DNA of 64,000 nt, from positions 62,001-126,000 of the forward strand of contig NZ_BHWB01000012.1 in assembly GCF_003865075.1 (NCBI RefSeq), in the 5' to 3' direction. The position numbers and the translations under genes are program-made. Under the pieces are notes generated by a model that was not told the origin of the DNA, did not search any database, and saw nothing but the letters and a program-made list of their open reading frames with translations. Shown piece after piece: positions 42,717-52,053 of the stretch. Every line of letters starts with the position of its first letter. The stretch's first letter is position 1. The stretch is from Bacteroides faecalis. Lineage in GTDB: Bacteria; Bacteroidota; Bacteroidia; Bacteroidales; Bacteroidaceae.

Positions 42717-43853
42717 TTAATTCCAGCTCCAGTCGCTTTCCTTATAATTGGCTTCCACCGTATTCTCTATATTATCTGGAAGATTGTGGAAGAAATCGAT
42801 ACCTGTGTATTCTTCCAATTTATCAATCGATATTGCATAGCTTTTATAACTTTCGCCTTTCGCATAAGATTTATGTTCAAACCAAAAACCTATTGCATGA
42901 TATTGACCATTCTTTAGTGATAGTATTGCCATGTAGAAATATTTAGGTACAGGAATAGTATTGTTTTCTTTCAAATACCTGATAATATTATCTTGTTGGT
43001 CAATGGTTCCCCCCTTAACAGCATAAAGGGTATCCTGATCGTTCGTAATCGTTCCCCATTTCTGAACGCATTTTTCCAGATTAGCCCATATGCTACCATT
43101 AAATCCGTTTTGAATCTGAGGATTGATATTTGACATATAGAATGTTTGCAGATTGGCTTCTTCGGAATATTGTCTGTCACTTGAAGCTACCAAGTGACCT
43201 CTGCTATATCCGGAGTTGGTATAATCCGAGTAGGATGTTTGGTATTGGACAGGAATTTTCGGATCTTCCGTAAATCTGTCTCCACGACCTGCATCATTAT
43301 CCGGTGTTGCTGTACTAAAGGTACAAGCTGACCATCGTGCACTTTTCTGTGTACAATCGTATTCTATACTGAACGTCGGTAATTCTTTTCCATTCACAGT
43401 AGTTGTATGAGTAATGAATAAATTCATGTTTCCTCCTTTTAACTTAGGAATTTCAATTCTTCCTGAATAGTTGGAAGATGTTCCTCCGTTACCACCCGTT
43501 TGCTTCAATGTAAGCGTAGCACTTTCTTTTCCAGCTTCAATGGTAATTGTAACGTTACGTTCTGCTCCAGTATTTGCCTGTAGGTATCCTGTGATAGAGC
43601 TATTGCCATTTCCGGATGTTTTGTTTAATGTACACCATGCTGCACTGCTTTTGGCTTGCCATGCACCATCTGTTTTGATGCGGATAATAAATCCACCTCC
43701 TTCTGCTTTTATTTCATTTTGATCAATGGCGGCAATCCCTTGCTCGGTGTTATTCGGATTTCCGGGAATGTCGGGTAGATCCTGTTCGCTACATGATACG
43801 ACAATGTAACTGATAAAAAAGAATGTGAATAGCTTGAATAATTGCTTCGTCAT
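42717..43853 (-). CDS. BACON + DNA/RNA non-specific endonuclease lipoprotein
   Basis: A 378-residue lipoprotein (lipobox VSC). A BACON domain (about residues 45-125; AEGGGFIIRIKTDGAW, CTLNKTSGN, NVTITIEAG) is followed by a NUC1-type endonuclease domain (about 145-378). The catalytic region is YSRGHLVASSDRQ and MSNINPQIQNGFN. The usual D-R-G-H box reads S-R-G-H here, with the catalytic His kept, so activity may be changed. Such enzymes cut extracellular DNA or RNA; the BACON domain may bind mucin or carbohydrate. The 3' end has a duplicate at 40327. Confidence 0.85.
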   Translation of the reverse strand: MTKQLFKLFTFFFISYIVVSCSEQDLPDIPGNPNNTEQGIAAIDQNEIKAEGGGFIIRIKTDGAWQAKSSAAWCTLNKTSGNGNSSITGYLQANTGAERNVTITIEAGKESATLTLKQTGGNGGTSSNYSGRIEIPKLKGGNMNLFITHTTTVNGKELPTFSIEYDCTQKSARWSACTFSTATPDNDAGRGDRFTEDPKIPVQYQTSYSDYTNSGYSRGHLVASSDRQYSEEANLQTFYMSNINPQIQNGFNGSIWANLEKCVQKWGTITNDQDTLYAVKGGTIDQQDNIIRYLKENNTIPVPKYFYMAILSLKNGQYHAIGFWFEHKSYAKGESYKSYAISIDKLEEYTGIDFFHNLPDNIENTVEANYKESDWSWN

Positions 43854-43913
43854 CTTGGATAGTATTTTATAAGTTTAGGAATAAACAGAAGGAAGTTATA
43901 TATCTAAAGAGGC

Positions 43914-44939
43914 TTATTTGACCTCTTTTATTAGATAGATAATAGTCGGTAAGTGGTCACTGTATCCATTGAGCCATACTCCTCCGGCTTGTGTACGTTT
44001 GGGATATCCTTTGTATTTACCGTCTTTTTGAAACATAAAATCTTTGTTGAAGATTTCATGTTTATAGTATTTTAATGTACTGCGGTCGGTGCCCAGTAGA
44101 TTTCCGGTGAAGACGATTTGGTCAAATAGGTTCCATTTTCCTCTATACATCAGGGTACCATATCCTTTTCTCAGCGTGTCCCACCATGGATTATACAAAT
44201 CTGTGGGACCGACCTCGTTCGGTTTACGTTTGGCTCCGAGTGAAACAGCCATGCTCTTGTCCATCGGATCATCGTTCATATCTCCCATGATAACGATTTT
44301 AGCTTCCGGATCTTCCCTTAGCAAAGAGTCTTTTATTGCTCTGACTTGTTCTCCGGCACGTTCGCGAGCAGGAGAAGCCGCTCCACGTGAAGGCCAGTGG
44401 TTTACGATAAAGTGCATCTTCTCACCTGCTATTTTTCCACTAGCGATCAGGAAGCCGCGGGTTTTGTGAACGGTATCATTTATATATATATAAGGTAAGA
44501 GTTTACTATGGTCAAGCTCAAACAATTCCGGATTATAGAAAAAAGCACAGTCTACTCCACGTTGGTCTTCTCCCTCATAATGGATATATTTATATCCTCT
44601 GTCCGCTAATGCCGGTTGTTTCAAGAGATCTTCCAGCACTCTGTAATTCTCAATTTCGGATACACCGATAATAGCGGGACCCATCGGAAGTTTGTCAGTT
44701 GCAAGTTTGCTTAATACTTCTGACATATTCTTCAGTTTAGCCTTGTACTTCATCGTATTCCACTGATTGGTACCATTAGGCAAATACTCGTAGTCATTTT
44801 TTCCCTCATCATGGATGGTGTCAAAAAGATTCTCCATATTATAAAATGCAACACTGTATAACGCATATTTCTTTTCTTGTCCATAGGCCATGAGGACAAA
44901 AAGAGCGAGTATACCTAAAGTTATTAAACTTTTTTTCAT
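43914..44939 (-). CDS. secreted endonuclease/exonuclease/phosphatase family protein
   Basis: A 341-residue protein with a signal peptide (start at 44939, MKKSLITLG; cut after MAYGQ). EEP-fold motifs are NMENLFD, GVSEIENYRVLE, VNHWPSRG, VIMGDMNDDP and the final GYSDHLP with the catalytic Asp-His pair. Family members are DNases, phosphodiesterases and lipid phosphatases. Divergent from the TonB receptor gene, 200 bp away, and 60 bp upstream of the NUC nuclease on the same strand; a nuclease role fits that context. Confidence 0.85.
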   Translation of the reverse strand: MKKSLITLGILALFVLMAYGQEKKYALYSVAFYNMENLFDTIHDEGKNDYEYLPNGTNQWNTMKYKAKLKNMSEVLSKLATDKLPMGPAIIGVSEIENYRVLEDLLKQPALADRGYKYIHYEGEDQRGVDCAFFYNPELFELDHSKLLPYIYINDTVHKTRGFLIASGKIAGEKMHFIVNHWPSRGAASPARERAGEQVRAIKDSLLREDPEAKIVIMGDMNDDPMDKSMAVSLGAKRKPNEVGPTDLYNPWWDTLRKGYGTLMYRGKWNLFDQIVFTGNLLGTDRSTLKYYKHEIFNKDFMFQKDGKYKGYPKRTQAGGVWLNGYSDHLPTIIYLIKEVK

Positions 44940-45139
44940 CTTTAAAATTGATTTTAAAAGTGAGCTATGTATCATATCTGTGACAAATATCTAAAAAGAA
45001 AACGGAAAAACCTTCAGATCTATGTATTTTTTTTATAAATTTCATTGCTATTTATGAAATTCTTTGTTATTTTGTACGACCTATTATTTTAACAACAATT
45101 TAATGGTAGAGACCAATTAACATTAATATAAATTAAATT

Positions 45140-47671
45140 ATGAAACAACGATTAGGGTTAGCGATCGTATTATTTTGTTTGGCGCCGACTATATTTGCGC
45201 AGCAAAAGGCAAAACAAAACGCTCGTGAAGACAATGCTTCTTTCATGTTCACAGAATCACAGTTGAACGATGATGATGATGCCGCTCAAAGTGTGCAGGC
45301 ACTAGTCTCTTCAAACAATGATGTCTATCTGTCTAATGTTGGTTATTTGTTTAGTCCGATGAGATTTCGTGTGAGAGGATACGATTCTCAGTACAATGAC
45401 ATGTACATTAACGGTGTACAGTTTAACGATGTAGAAACAGGACGTTTCAGCTACGGATTGATCGGAGGATTAAATGATGCTACCCGAAACAAGGAGGGAA
45501 TTAGTCCTTTTGAAACCAATAACTTTACTTTTGGGGCGATTGGAGGGGCGACGAATATCGATCTTCGTGCCAGCCAATATTCAGCAGGATCAAAGTTGTC
45601 ATTGTCAGGATGTAATCGTAGTTACATTTTGCGTGGAATGTACACTTATTCCACAGGTCTGATGAAGAATGGTTGGGCATTCACCGGATCAGCAGGCTAT
45701 CGTTGGGCAAATGAAGGAAATATCGAAGGTACCTTTTACAATGCTTTTTCTTATTTTTTGGCAGCAGAGAAAGTCTTTAATGACAAACATAGTTTATCAA
45801 TTGCTACTTGGGGAGCTCCTACAGAACGTGGACAACAAGGGGCATCTACAGAAGAAGCTTATTATTTAGCTAATAGTCACTATTATAATCCTAACTGGGG
45901 ATATCAGAACGGAAAGAAACGTAATGCGCGTGTGGTAAATTCTTTCGAGCCTTCTGCTGTTGCAACATGGGATTTCAAAATTAAAGAAGACATGAAATTA
46001 GTGACGAGCGCAGGATTTAAATATAGTAGTTATGGAACCAGTGCATTGGGATGGAATGGAAATGCTTCTGACCCGCGTCCTGATTATTATAAGAAATTGC
46101 CTAGCTCAATATTCAATGTTTATAATGATGTTCCTACACCCGAACAGTTAGAGCAATTTAACGAAGTAACTGATTTATGGAAGCATAACAAAGCTTATCG
46201 TCAGCTTGACTGGGATTTGATGTATTTCTCTAATCAACAAGCAAATGCATTGGATAAGGAAACGTTGTATTATGTAGAAGAACGTCATAATGACCAATTA
46301 GCATTTAATTTCAATTCCGTATTTAATCATACCATCAATGACCATAGCAGTTATACAGCCGGTATTGCTGTTAATACGACAAAAGGTATGCATTTCAAGA
46401 AAATGAAAGATTTGCTGGGTGGTGTATTGTATACTGATATCGATAAGTTCTCAGTGCGCGACTATGGTGAAAACTCTTATATCATTCAGAATGATTTGGA
46501 TCATCCGAATCGTCGTATTGGAGAAGGTGATAAGTTCGGTTATAACTACAATATATTTGTGAACAAACAAAGTGCTTGGTTACGCTATCAGGGTAAAAGC
46601 GGTTCATTCAGCTACTTCGCTTCCGGTAAGATCGGTTCTACACAAATGTTTCGTGAAGGTTTGATGCGTAACGGTCGTGCTCCGTTGAAATCTTTGGGTA
46701 GCAGTGGTACTGCTAAATTCCTGGAAGGTGGTGTAAAAGCTGGTTTGACTTACTTCCTTAATGGTAACCATTCATTTACATTGAATGCCGGATATGAAGA
46801 TCGTGCTCCGTTGGCATATAACTCATTTGTTGCTCCACGTATCAAGAACGATTTTGTTAGTGACTTGAAGACTGAACAAGTTTATGGTGGTGATTTGACT
46901 TATAATTTTAATACTCCTGTTGTGATGGGACGTATTACAGGATATTATACCCGTTTCCAGAATCAGGTAGAATTGGAAGCTTTTTATAATGACAATGAAT
47001 CTCGCTTTACTTACTTGTCAATGAACGGTATAAAGAAAGAACATTGGGGTGTGGAAGCTGCAGCTACTTTCCGTTTGACTAGCAATCTGTCTTTGACGGC
47101 TATCGGCACATGGTCGGAAGCTGAATATATGAACAATCCGGTTGCTACACGTACTTATGAAAGTGAGAGTGAATCTAATCCTGACCGGGTATATGCAAAA
47201 GGTATGCGTGCTAACGGTACTCCACTTTCAGCTTATAGCTTGAGTCTGGATTATAATATCAAAGGTTGGTTCTTTAACCTGTCTGGTAATTATTATGACC
47301 GTATCTATCTGGACTTCTCTGCTTATCGTCGTTTGGAGAGTGTATTGACTCGTGATAACGATGGCTCAGTAGACGCTAACGGTAATCTGGTAGGTGTAAC
47401 AGTTCCTTCACAAGAAAAACTAAAAGGTGGTTTCATGCTTGATGCTTCTATTGGTAAGTACATTCGTTTGAGAAATGGTAAGAGCATCAGTCTTAATCTT
47501 AGCGTGAATAATGTTCTGAATAATACTAATATGCGTACAGGTGGTTATGAACAAAATCGTGACGACACTTATGATGATGGTTCTATGCGTACTTATATGT
47601 TCTCTAAGAACTCTAAGTATTATTATGCGCCGGCCATCAATGCATTCATGAATATCGGTTACAGATTCTAA
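45140..47671 (+). CDS. TonB-dependent receptor, likely for nucleic-acid products
   Basis: An 843-residue outer-membrane barrel with a signal peptide (cut after IFAQ). The plug domain is at about 45-170 (FRVRGYDSQYNDMYINGVQFNDVETGR) without the usual N-terminal carboxypeptidase-like extension or SusC signature. The barrel ends in the typical aromatic NIGYRF. It heads an operon with two lipoproteins and, after a terminator, a NUC endonuclease. No SusD-like gene is present, so capture may be done by the OB-fold lipoproteins downstream (inference). Confidence 0.85.
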   Translation: MKQRLGLAIVLFCLAPTIFAQQKAKQNAREDNASFMFTESQLNDDDDAAQSVQALVSSNNDVYLSNVGYLFSPMRFRVRGYDSQYNDMYINGVQFNDVETGRFSYGLIGGLNDATRNKEGISPFETNNFTFGAIGGATNIDLRASQYSAGSKLSLSGCNRSYILRGMYTYSTGLMKNGWAFTGSAGYRWANEGNIEGTFYNAFSYFLAAEKVFNDKHSLSIATWGAPTERGQQGASTEEAYYLANSHYYNPNWGYQNGKKRNARVVNSFEPSAVATWDFKIKEDMKLVTSAGFKYSSYGTSALGWNGNASDPRPDYYKKLPSSIFNVYNDVPTPEQLEQFNEVTDLWKHNKAYRQLDWDLMYFSNQQANALDKETLYYVEERHNDQLAFNFNSVFNHTINDHSSYTAGIAVNTTKGMHFKKMKDLLGGVLYTDIDKFSVRDYGENSYIIQNDLDHPNRRIGEGDKFGYNYNIFVNKQSAWLRYQGKSGSFSYFASGKIGSTQMFREGLMRNGRAPLKSLGSSGTAKFLEGGVKAGLTYFLNGNHSFTLNAGYEDRAPLAYNSFVAPRIKNDFVSDLKTEQVYGGDLTYNFNTPVVMGRITGYYTRFQNQVELEAFYNDNESRFTYLSMNGIKKEHWGVEAAATFRLTSNLSLTAIGTWSEAEYMNNPVATRTYESESESNPDRVYAKGMRANGTPLSAYSLSLDYNIKGWFFNLSGNYYDRIYLDFSAYRRLESVLTRDNDGSVDANGNLVGVTVPSQEKLKGGFMLDASIGKYIRLRNGKSISLNLSVNNVLNNTNMRTGGYEQNRDDTYDDGSMRTYMFSKNSKYYYAPAINAFMNIGYRF

Positions 47672-47705
47672 ATGTGTTATCAGCCCAATTAATAAATAAA
47701 GAAAA

Positions 47706-48569
47706 ATGAATATGAAGAAAATATTATCTATAGGATGTGTCGGAATGTTGATATGCGCTTCAAGTTTCACTTCGTGCATGAATGACTTTGACACTCCGGT
47801 TACAGGCAATGCGTTTGGTAATAACTCGATCGAACCTGAACGTACTATTTCGATAGCCAACTTGAAAGAAAAGTATGATGGATTTATAGATACTAGTGCG
47901 GATACTTATACCACCATGGAAGGCAAAACACGTATTGAAGGCGTGATTGTAGGAGATGATGAAAGTGGCAATATCTACAAACAATTGGTTGTAGCTGACG
48001 AAACGGGAGCTATTATTGTGGGTGTTAATAACACAGGACTTTATGCAGCTTGTCCGGTAGGCCAGAAAGTAGTTATCAATTGTGAAGGCTTGCAGATTGG
48101 TAGTTATCGTAAATTGGCTCAGATTGGTACTACTTATGAAGGTAAGGTAGGCCGTATGCCGGAATATGAGTGGAAGCAAAGAGTGCGTATCATTAATAAG
48201 CCGCAAATGTTTTATGAAGAGTTGAAACCGCTTGAGATTTCTAATGCAACGGAATTGGCGGCTATAGATATGAAGCGTGCTCCGTTATTGGTAACACTGA
48301 AAAACGTGAAGTTCCCTGAAGCAAATGGTAAGGTGGCTTTTGCACCGGAATCGGATATTGCAAGTCCTACATTGAGTTTTGTTGAGCGTAATATCAATTT
48401 TGCGGATGGTACGGCATGTAAGGCAGTAGCTCATACTAGTATTTATGCAAACTTCTCAAAAGATGTGCTTCCGGAAGGAAATACTAATGTAACTGGTATA
48501 TTGACTCGTTATAACAATAATTGGCAGTTGCTTATTCGTACCAGTGCTGATATCAAACAAAATAATTAA
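47706..48569 (+). CDS. DUF5689-type lipoprotein
   Basis: A 287-residue lipoprotein (lipobox TSC). The domain has the OB-fold-like strand pattern of DUF5689: IEGVIVGDDESGNIYKQLVVAD, TGAIIVGVNN and QKVVINCEGL. It follows the TonB receptor by 34 bp and precedes the third gene by 20 bp. OB folds commonly bind nucleic acids or oligosaccharides, and with the nucleases nearby a nucleic-acid-binding surface lipoprotein is plausible. This is inferred from fold and context only. Confidence 0.75.
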   Translation: MNMKKILSIGCVGMLICASSFTSCMNDFDTPVTGNAFGNNSIEPERTISIANLKEKYDGFIDTSADTYTTMEGKTRIEGVIVGDDESGNIYKQLVVADETGAIIVGVNNTGLYAACPVGQKVVINCEGLQIGSYRKLAQIGTTYEGKVGRMPEYEWKQRVRIINKPQMFYEELKPLEISNATELAAIDMKRAPLLVTLKNVKFPEANGKVAFAPESDIASPTLSFVERNINFADGTACKAVAHTSIYANFSKDVLPEGNTNVTGILTRYNNNWQLLIRTSADIKQNN

Positions 48570-48589
48570 TAAACTAACAATAGATAATT

Positions 48590-50536
48590 ATGAAAAAGAT
48601 TCTAAATGCTTTATTCTTGACGCTGCTTACAGTGATCACATTTAGTGGATGTAGTGATGTCCCTGCACCTTATGATATAAAAGAAGGAGGTGATGACTCT
48701 GAATTGGTGGGTGATGGTTCTAAAAATAATCCTTATGACGTAACTAGTTATCTTATCAAGAAAAGTGGTACGGAAATTTGGGTAGAAGGATATATTGTTG
48801 GTTGTATGAACAATAAATATGATGGAGTAGATGCAAATGGAGATCCTGTTTTTGCAGGTAATGAATTTGTAACTTCTAACTTTAATGTGAATACTAATAT
48901 TGTTATTGCGGCAACTACCAGTGAAACAAGTACAGCTAAGATTATTGCAGTGAAGCTACCGGCAGGGGATTTGCGTGATAAATTGAATGTCAAAGATAAT
49001 AATGGTAATTTAGGCATGTCTGTTAAGATTAAAGGTAACTACGCTAGTAAGTATTGTGGAGTTACAGGTTTAATTGATATAACAGCTGCTGTTTTACATA
49101 CTTCAACAGGTGATGTAGAAATTGGTGATGGTGGTAGTGAAGGACCGACTGATGCGTATATTAACGAATCTTTCAAATCGTCTTTAGGTGGATTTACAAG
49201 TGCTTCAGTATCAGGTACTCTGAGCTGGATTAATGATTATAGCTCTGCAATGATTAAAGGTGGGTCAACTGAAGGTAAATTCCCGTCTGAGACTTGGCTG
49301 GTGGCTCCTACTATTAATTTGTCAAAGGAAACAGAAGCTTATATAACATTCAAGCATGCAATCAACTATGCAGATGCTGCTACGATTAAAGATTATCATC
49401 AGTTGATGATTAGTAAAGATTATACAGGAAACGTATCACAGGCTACATGGACTAATCTTCCAATTGTAATGGCATCAGGTAACAGCTTTACTTTTGTAAG
49501 CTCAGGTAATGTGGGTATTCCTGCTGAGTTTATAGGACAAAGTAGTGTAACAATTGCATTGAAGTATACTAGTACAGAAGTAACAGGTAGTACATGGGAA
49601 GTACAGAATTTTGTTGTAGCACATGGTAAAGGTGAGGTAGATCCAGAGCCTCCTGTTACGGATAATTCTAAAGATAATCCGTATGATGTAACAAAAGCAT
49701 TGACATTGACTTCTGCAAGTGGTACTGCTACTGCATGGGTTAAAGGCTATATTGTTGGCGGAGTAAAGAATGGTAATGATGCAAATACTGTAGATGCTCC
49801 TGAAGATGTTGTTTTTGGATTGGATGATATTCGTAATTCTGCTATTCTCATAGCGGCTTCTAAAGAAGAAACTGATTATACAAAATGTATGGTGATTGGT
49901 TTTGGTAAAGATAGCCCGACTGCTCAACCTGCTTTGAACTTAGTGAATAATCCTGATAATCTTGGAAAGGAGGTTGTTATTTTGGGAACTCTTAAATATG
50001 CATTTAATGCTCCAGGTATGAAGACTATTACAGATTTTGAATTTTTAGGAGGTGGCAGTGATCCTGAACCGACAGGTCCTGTCTATACAAGTAATATCAC
50101 ATTGCCTGCAAAGGATTGGATCAATTCATCTGATGCAGCTTACGGAGGTATTGTTAAGATTGGAACTGAAGAGACGGAATACCCTGTTGTGAAACTTGGA
50201 ACAACGAAGTTGGCAGGCGTTTGGAGTTCACCTGCGTTAGGAGCTACCAAAACTAAGTTGGCTTTTTATGCTGTCGGCTGGAAGGGAAAGTCTGGGATTC
50301 TGAAGGTTACCATTGAAAATGGTGGAACTTTTGAAGGAGGAGAAGCTACCAAACAAATCGATTTAGCAGGAAATATTGGAGCTACAGGTAATTCTCCATT
50401 TACGATTACCCCTGCTGATTCTGATTATTATGAATTCACATTAACGGGAATAACCGCTACTTCTACCGTCAAACTTAATACTGCTGATGAGTCAGCTGAT
50501 AAGCGTGCAATTATTTTTGGTATTAATGTCAATTAA
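48590..50536 (+). CDS. multi-domain surface lipoprotein (DUF6359 repeats, choice-of-anchor J)
   Basis: A 648-residue lipoprotein (lipobox FSGC). Two OB-fold-like DUF6359 repeats (about 45-165, WVEGYIVGCMNN, and about 360-490, WVKGYIVGGVKN) flank a choice-of-anchor J-like jelly-roll (about 190-350, INESFKSSLGGF), and a beta-rich C-terminal domain closes the protein. No catalytic motif, so it is probably a binding protein on the cell surface. Last gene of the operon before the hairpin at 50561. Confidence 0.75.
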   Translation: MKKILNALFLTLLTVITFSGCSDVPAPYDIKEGGDDSELVGDGSKNNPYDVTSYLIKKSGTEIWVEGYIVGCMNNKYDGVDANGDPVFAGNEFVTSNFNVNTNIVIAATTSETSTAKIIAVKLPAGDLRDKLNVKDNNGNLGMSVKIKGNYASKYCGVTGLIDITAAVLHTSTGDVEIGDGGSEGPTDAYINESFKSSLGGFTSASVSGTLSWINDYSSAMIKGGSTEGKFPSETWLVAPTINLSKETEAYITFKHAINYADAATIKDYHQLMISKDYTGNVSQATWTNLPIVMASGNSFTFVSSGNVGIPAEFIGQSSVTIALKYTSTEVTGSTWEVQNFVVAHGKGEVDPEPPVTDNSKDNPYDVTKALTLTSASGTATAWVKGYIVGGVKNGNDANTVDAPEDVVFGLDDIRNSAILIAASKEETDYTKCMVIGFGKDSPTAQPALNLVNNPDNLGKEVVILGTLKYAFNAPGMKTITDFEFLGGGSDPEPTGPVYTSNITLPAKDWINSSDAAYGGIVKIGTEETEYPVVKLGTTKLAGVWSSPALGATKTKLAFYAVGWKGKSGILKVTIENGGTFEGGEATKQIDLAGNIGATGNSPFTITPADSDYYEFTLTGITATSTVKLNTADESADKRAIIFGINVN

Positions 50537-50560
50537 TGCTACGGTTGATAATTAATAAGA

Positions 50561-50594
50561 AGGAGGGGGCAGTTTGCTGTCCCCTTTCTTTTTT
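50561..50594 (+). terminator. hairpin terminator
   Basis: GGGGGCAG and CTGTCCCC (within 50565-50584) with a TTTG loop, followed by TTTCTTTTTT. Confidence 0.85.
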
Positions 50595-50735
50595 GCGAAA
50601 GTATAGTAACTGTTCTAAAAGACATTTATAAATATCTATATATTTATAGGAAGAAAAAAGATATCTTCATAGCAAATTGATATAGCGTGAGTAGATAAGA
50701 GAAAACGTGAAGATGACTGAAAATAAAATAAAAGC

Positions 50736-50767
50736 TTGAACTCTAAGACAGATTATCCTTATCTTTG
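50736..50767 (+). promoter_or_regulatory. promoter of NUC endonuclease gene
   Basis: TTG at 50736-50738 and TATCTTTG at 50760-50767, 21 bp apart; the start codon is 66 bp downstream. A classic Bacteroides promoter, so this nuclease can be expressed separately from the receptor operon. Confidence 0.75.
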
Positions 50768-50833
50768 CATGCCTTGCAGGTTAAACAACTGCTGCTTATT
50801 TAAAATTATATACTCAAACAAGATTAATATATT

Positions 50834-51703
50834 ATGAATATTAGAATGAAGTGTAACTTCTATATTTGGTTAAGTTTCTTATGTTTAAGTTTTATATCCT
50901 GTAGTAAAGATGATGATGATAACGCTAATGGCTCAGATAATTTTGCAATTGGTATTGTCGAACTCCCAGCATTGCGTAATGGAGTAAATGATATGTTTGT
51001 TACTCATTCTAATACTTTTAATGGTAAGAAAGTAACAACTTTCAGTATGGAGTATGACAAAAGTAAGAAGCATGCCCGTTGGGTAGCATTCCGATTTGAC
51101 AATCAGACAATGCAACAGAATGTGAATCGTAAAACAGGAGATGATCCATTTGAATCGGACCCATTAGTTGCACAGGAATATCAACGTACACGTTCGGATT
51201 TTGGAGCGAAAGGATATGATCGTGGTCACATTTGTGCTTCTGCTGACCGTTTATTCTCACGTGACGCAAATGACGATACATTCTATTACACTAATATGAC
51301 TCCTCAACGTAATGGTTTTAATTCGGGTTTATGGTTGAAACTGGAAGCCAAGGTACAGACATGGGGAAGAAGTTGTACGGCACAAGATACTTTGTATGTT
51401 GTGAAAGGAGGAACTATAGATAAAGAAGAACAAGTATTAAGCTATATAGATAATAATCGCAGTAAACCTGTTCCTAAATATTATTTTGTAGCATTGTTGT
51501 TTAAAAAAAGTAGTTCTTTCAAAGCGATTGCATTTTGGTTGGAACATACTACTACGCCTAAATCACAAGAACTTGCAGACTATGCAATTTCAATAGATGA
51601 GTTGGAAGAAAAAACAGGAATTGACTTCTTCCCGAATTTAAATGATAAGTTGGAGAACGTCGTAGAGGCTACTTATTCTGTTAAGGCTTGGAATGGTTTG
51701 TAA
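50834..51703 (+). CDS. DNA/RNA non-specific endonuclease lipoprotein
   Basis: A 289-residue lipoprotein (lipobox FISC followed by an acidic DDDD stretch). The NUC domain (about 35-289) carries the canonical YDRGHICASADR box with catalytic His and MTPQRNGFN with the metal-binding Asn nearby. It is a paralog of the 42717 protein without the BACON domain, and unlike it keeps the Asp of D-R-G-H. Start 50834; MKCNF at codon 5 is an alternative. It probably digests extracellular nucleic acids for uptake by the receptor system. Confidence 0.88.
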   Translation: MNIRMKCNFYIWLSFLCLSFISCSKDDDDNANGSDNFAIGIVELPALRNGVNDMFVTHSNTFNGKKVTTFSMEYDKSKKHARWVAFRFDNQTMQQNVNRKTGDDPFESDPLVAQEYQRTRSDFGAKGYDRGHICASADRLFSRDANDDTFYYTNMTPQRNGFNSGLWLKLEAKVQTWGRSCTAQDTLYVVKGGTIDKEEQVLSYIDNNRSKPVPKYYFVALLFKKSSSFKAIAFWLEHTTTPKSQELADYAISIDELEEKTGIDFFPNLNDKLENVVEATYSVKAWNGL

Positions 51704-51741
51704 ACGTCGTATAGTAAAAGATCGTTTAGTGTTTTTGAAAA

Positions 51742-51788
51742 AATCTTCTCAATGTTTGCATAAAAACATTGAGAAGATTTTTTTCTAT
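51742..51788 (+). terminator. strong hairpin terminator
   Basis: AATCTTCTCAATGTTT pairs with AACATTGAGAAGATT, a near-perfect stem of about 15 bp, followed by TTTTTTC. Confidence 0.9.
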
Positions 51789-51912
51789 TAGCTACAATTC
51801 AATTTGTGCTATATTATATTTTTCAGCTCATCATTAGCCATTTCAATCAAGTTTAACCAGAGTCCAAGTTGTAACTGCGACTGTTAGGTTGTATCCTAGG
51901 CTAAAAAATACT

Positions 51913-52053
51913 CGTTTTTATTGTCATTTGTCACTTTTCTAAGTTAAATGCTTAATTATCAATGCTGAAATGGTGATAATAGTCGGTGACAATAGAGTGA
52001 TAATAGAAAATTATCCGGGTTTTATTGTCACTTTTTTATTTTACTATTCGCTG
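51913..52053. repeat. left arm of ~142-bp inverted repeat
   Basis: Matches the reverse complement of 52572-52714 along its whole length with scattered differences and small gaps (shared segments include AATTATCAAT and CTGAAATGGTGA). It contains GTGATAATAG/GTGACAATAG units repeated roughly every 11-14 bp. No coding sequence. Confidence 0.8.
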
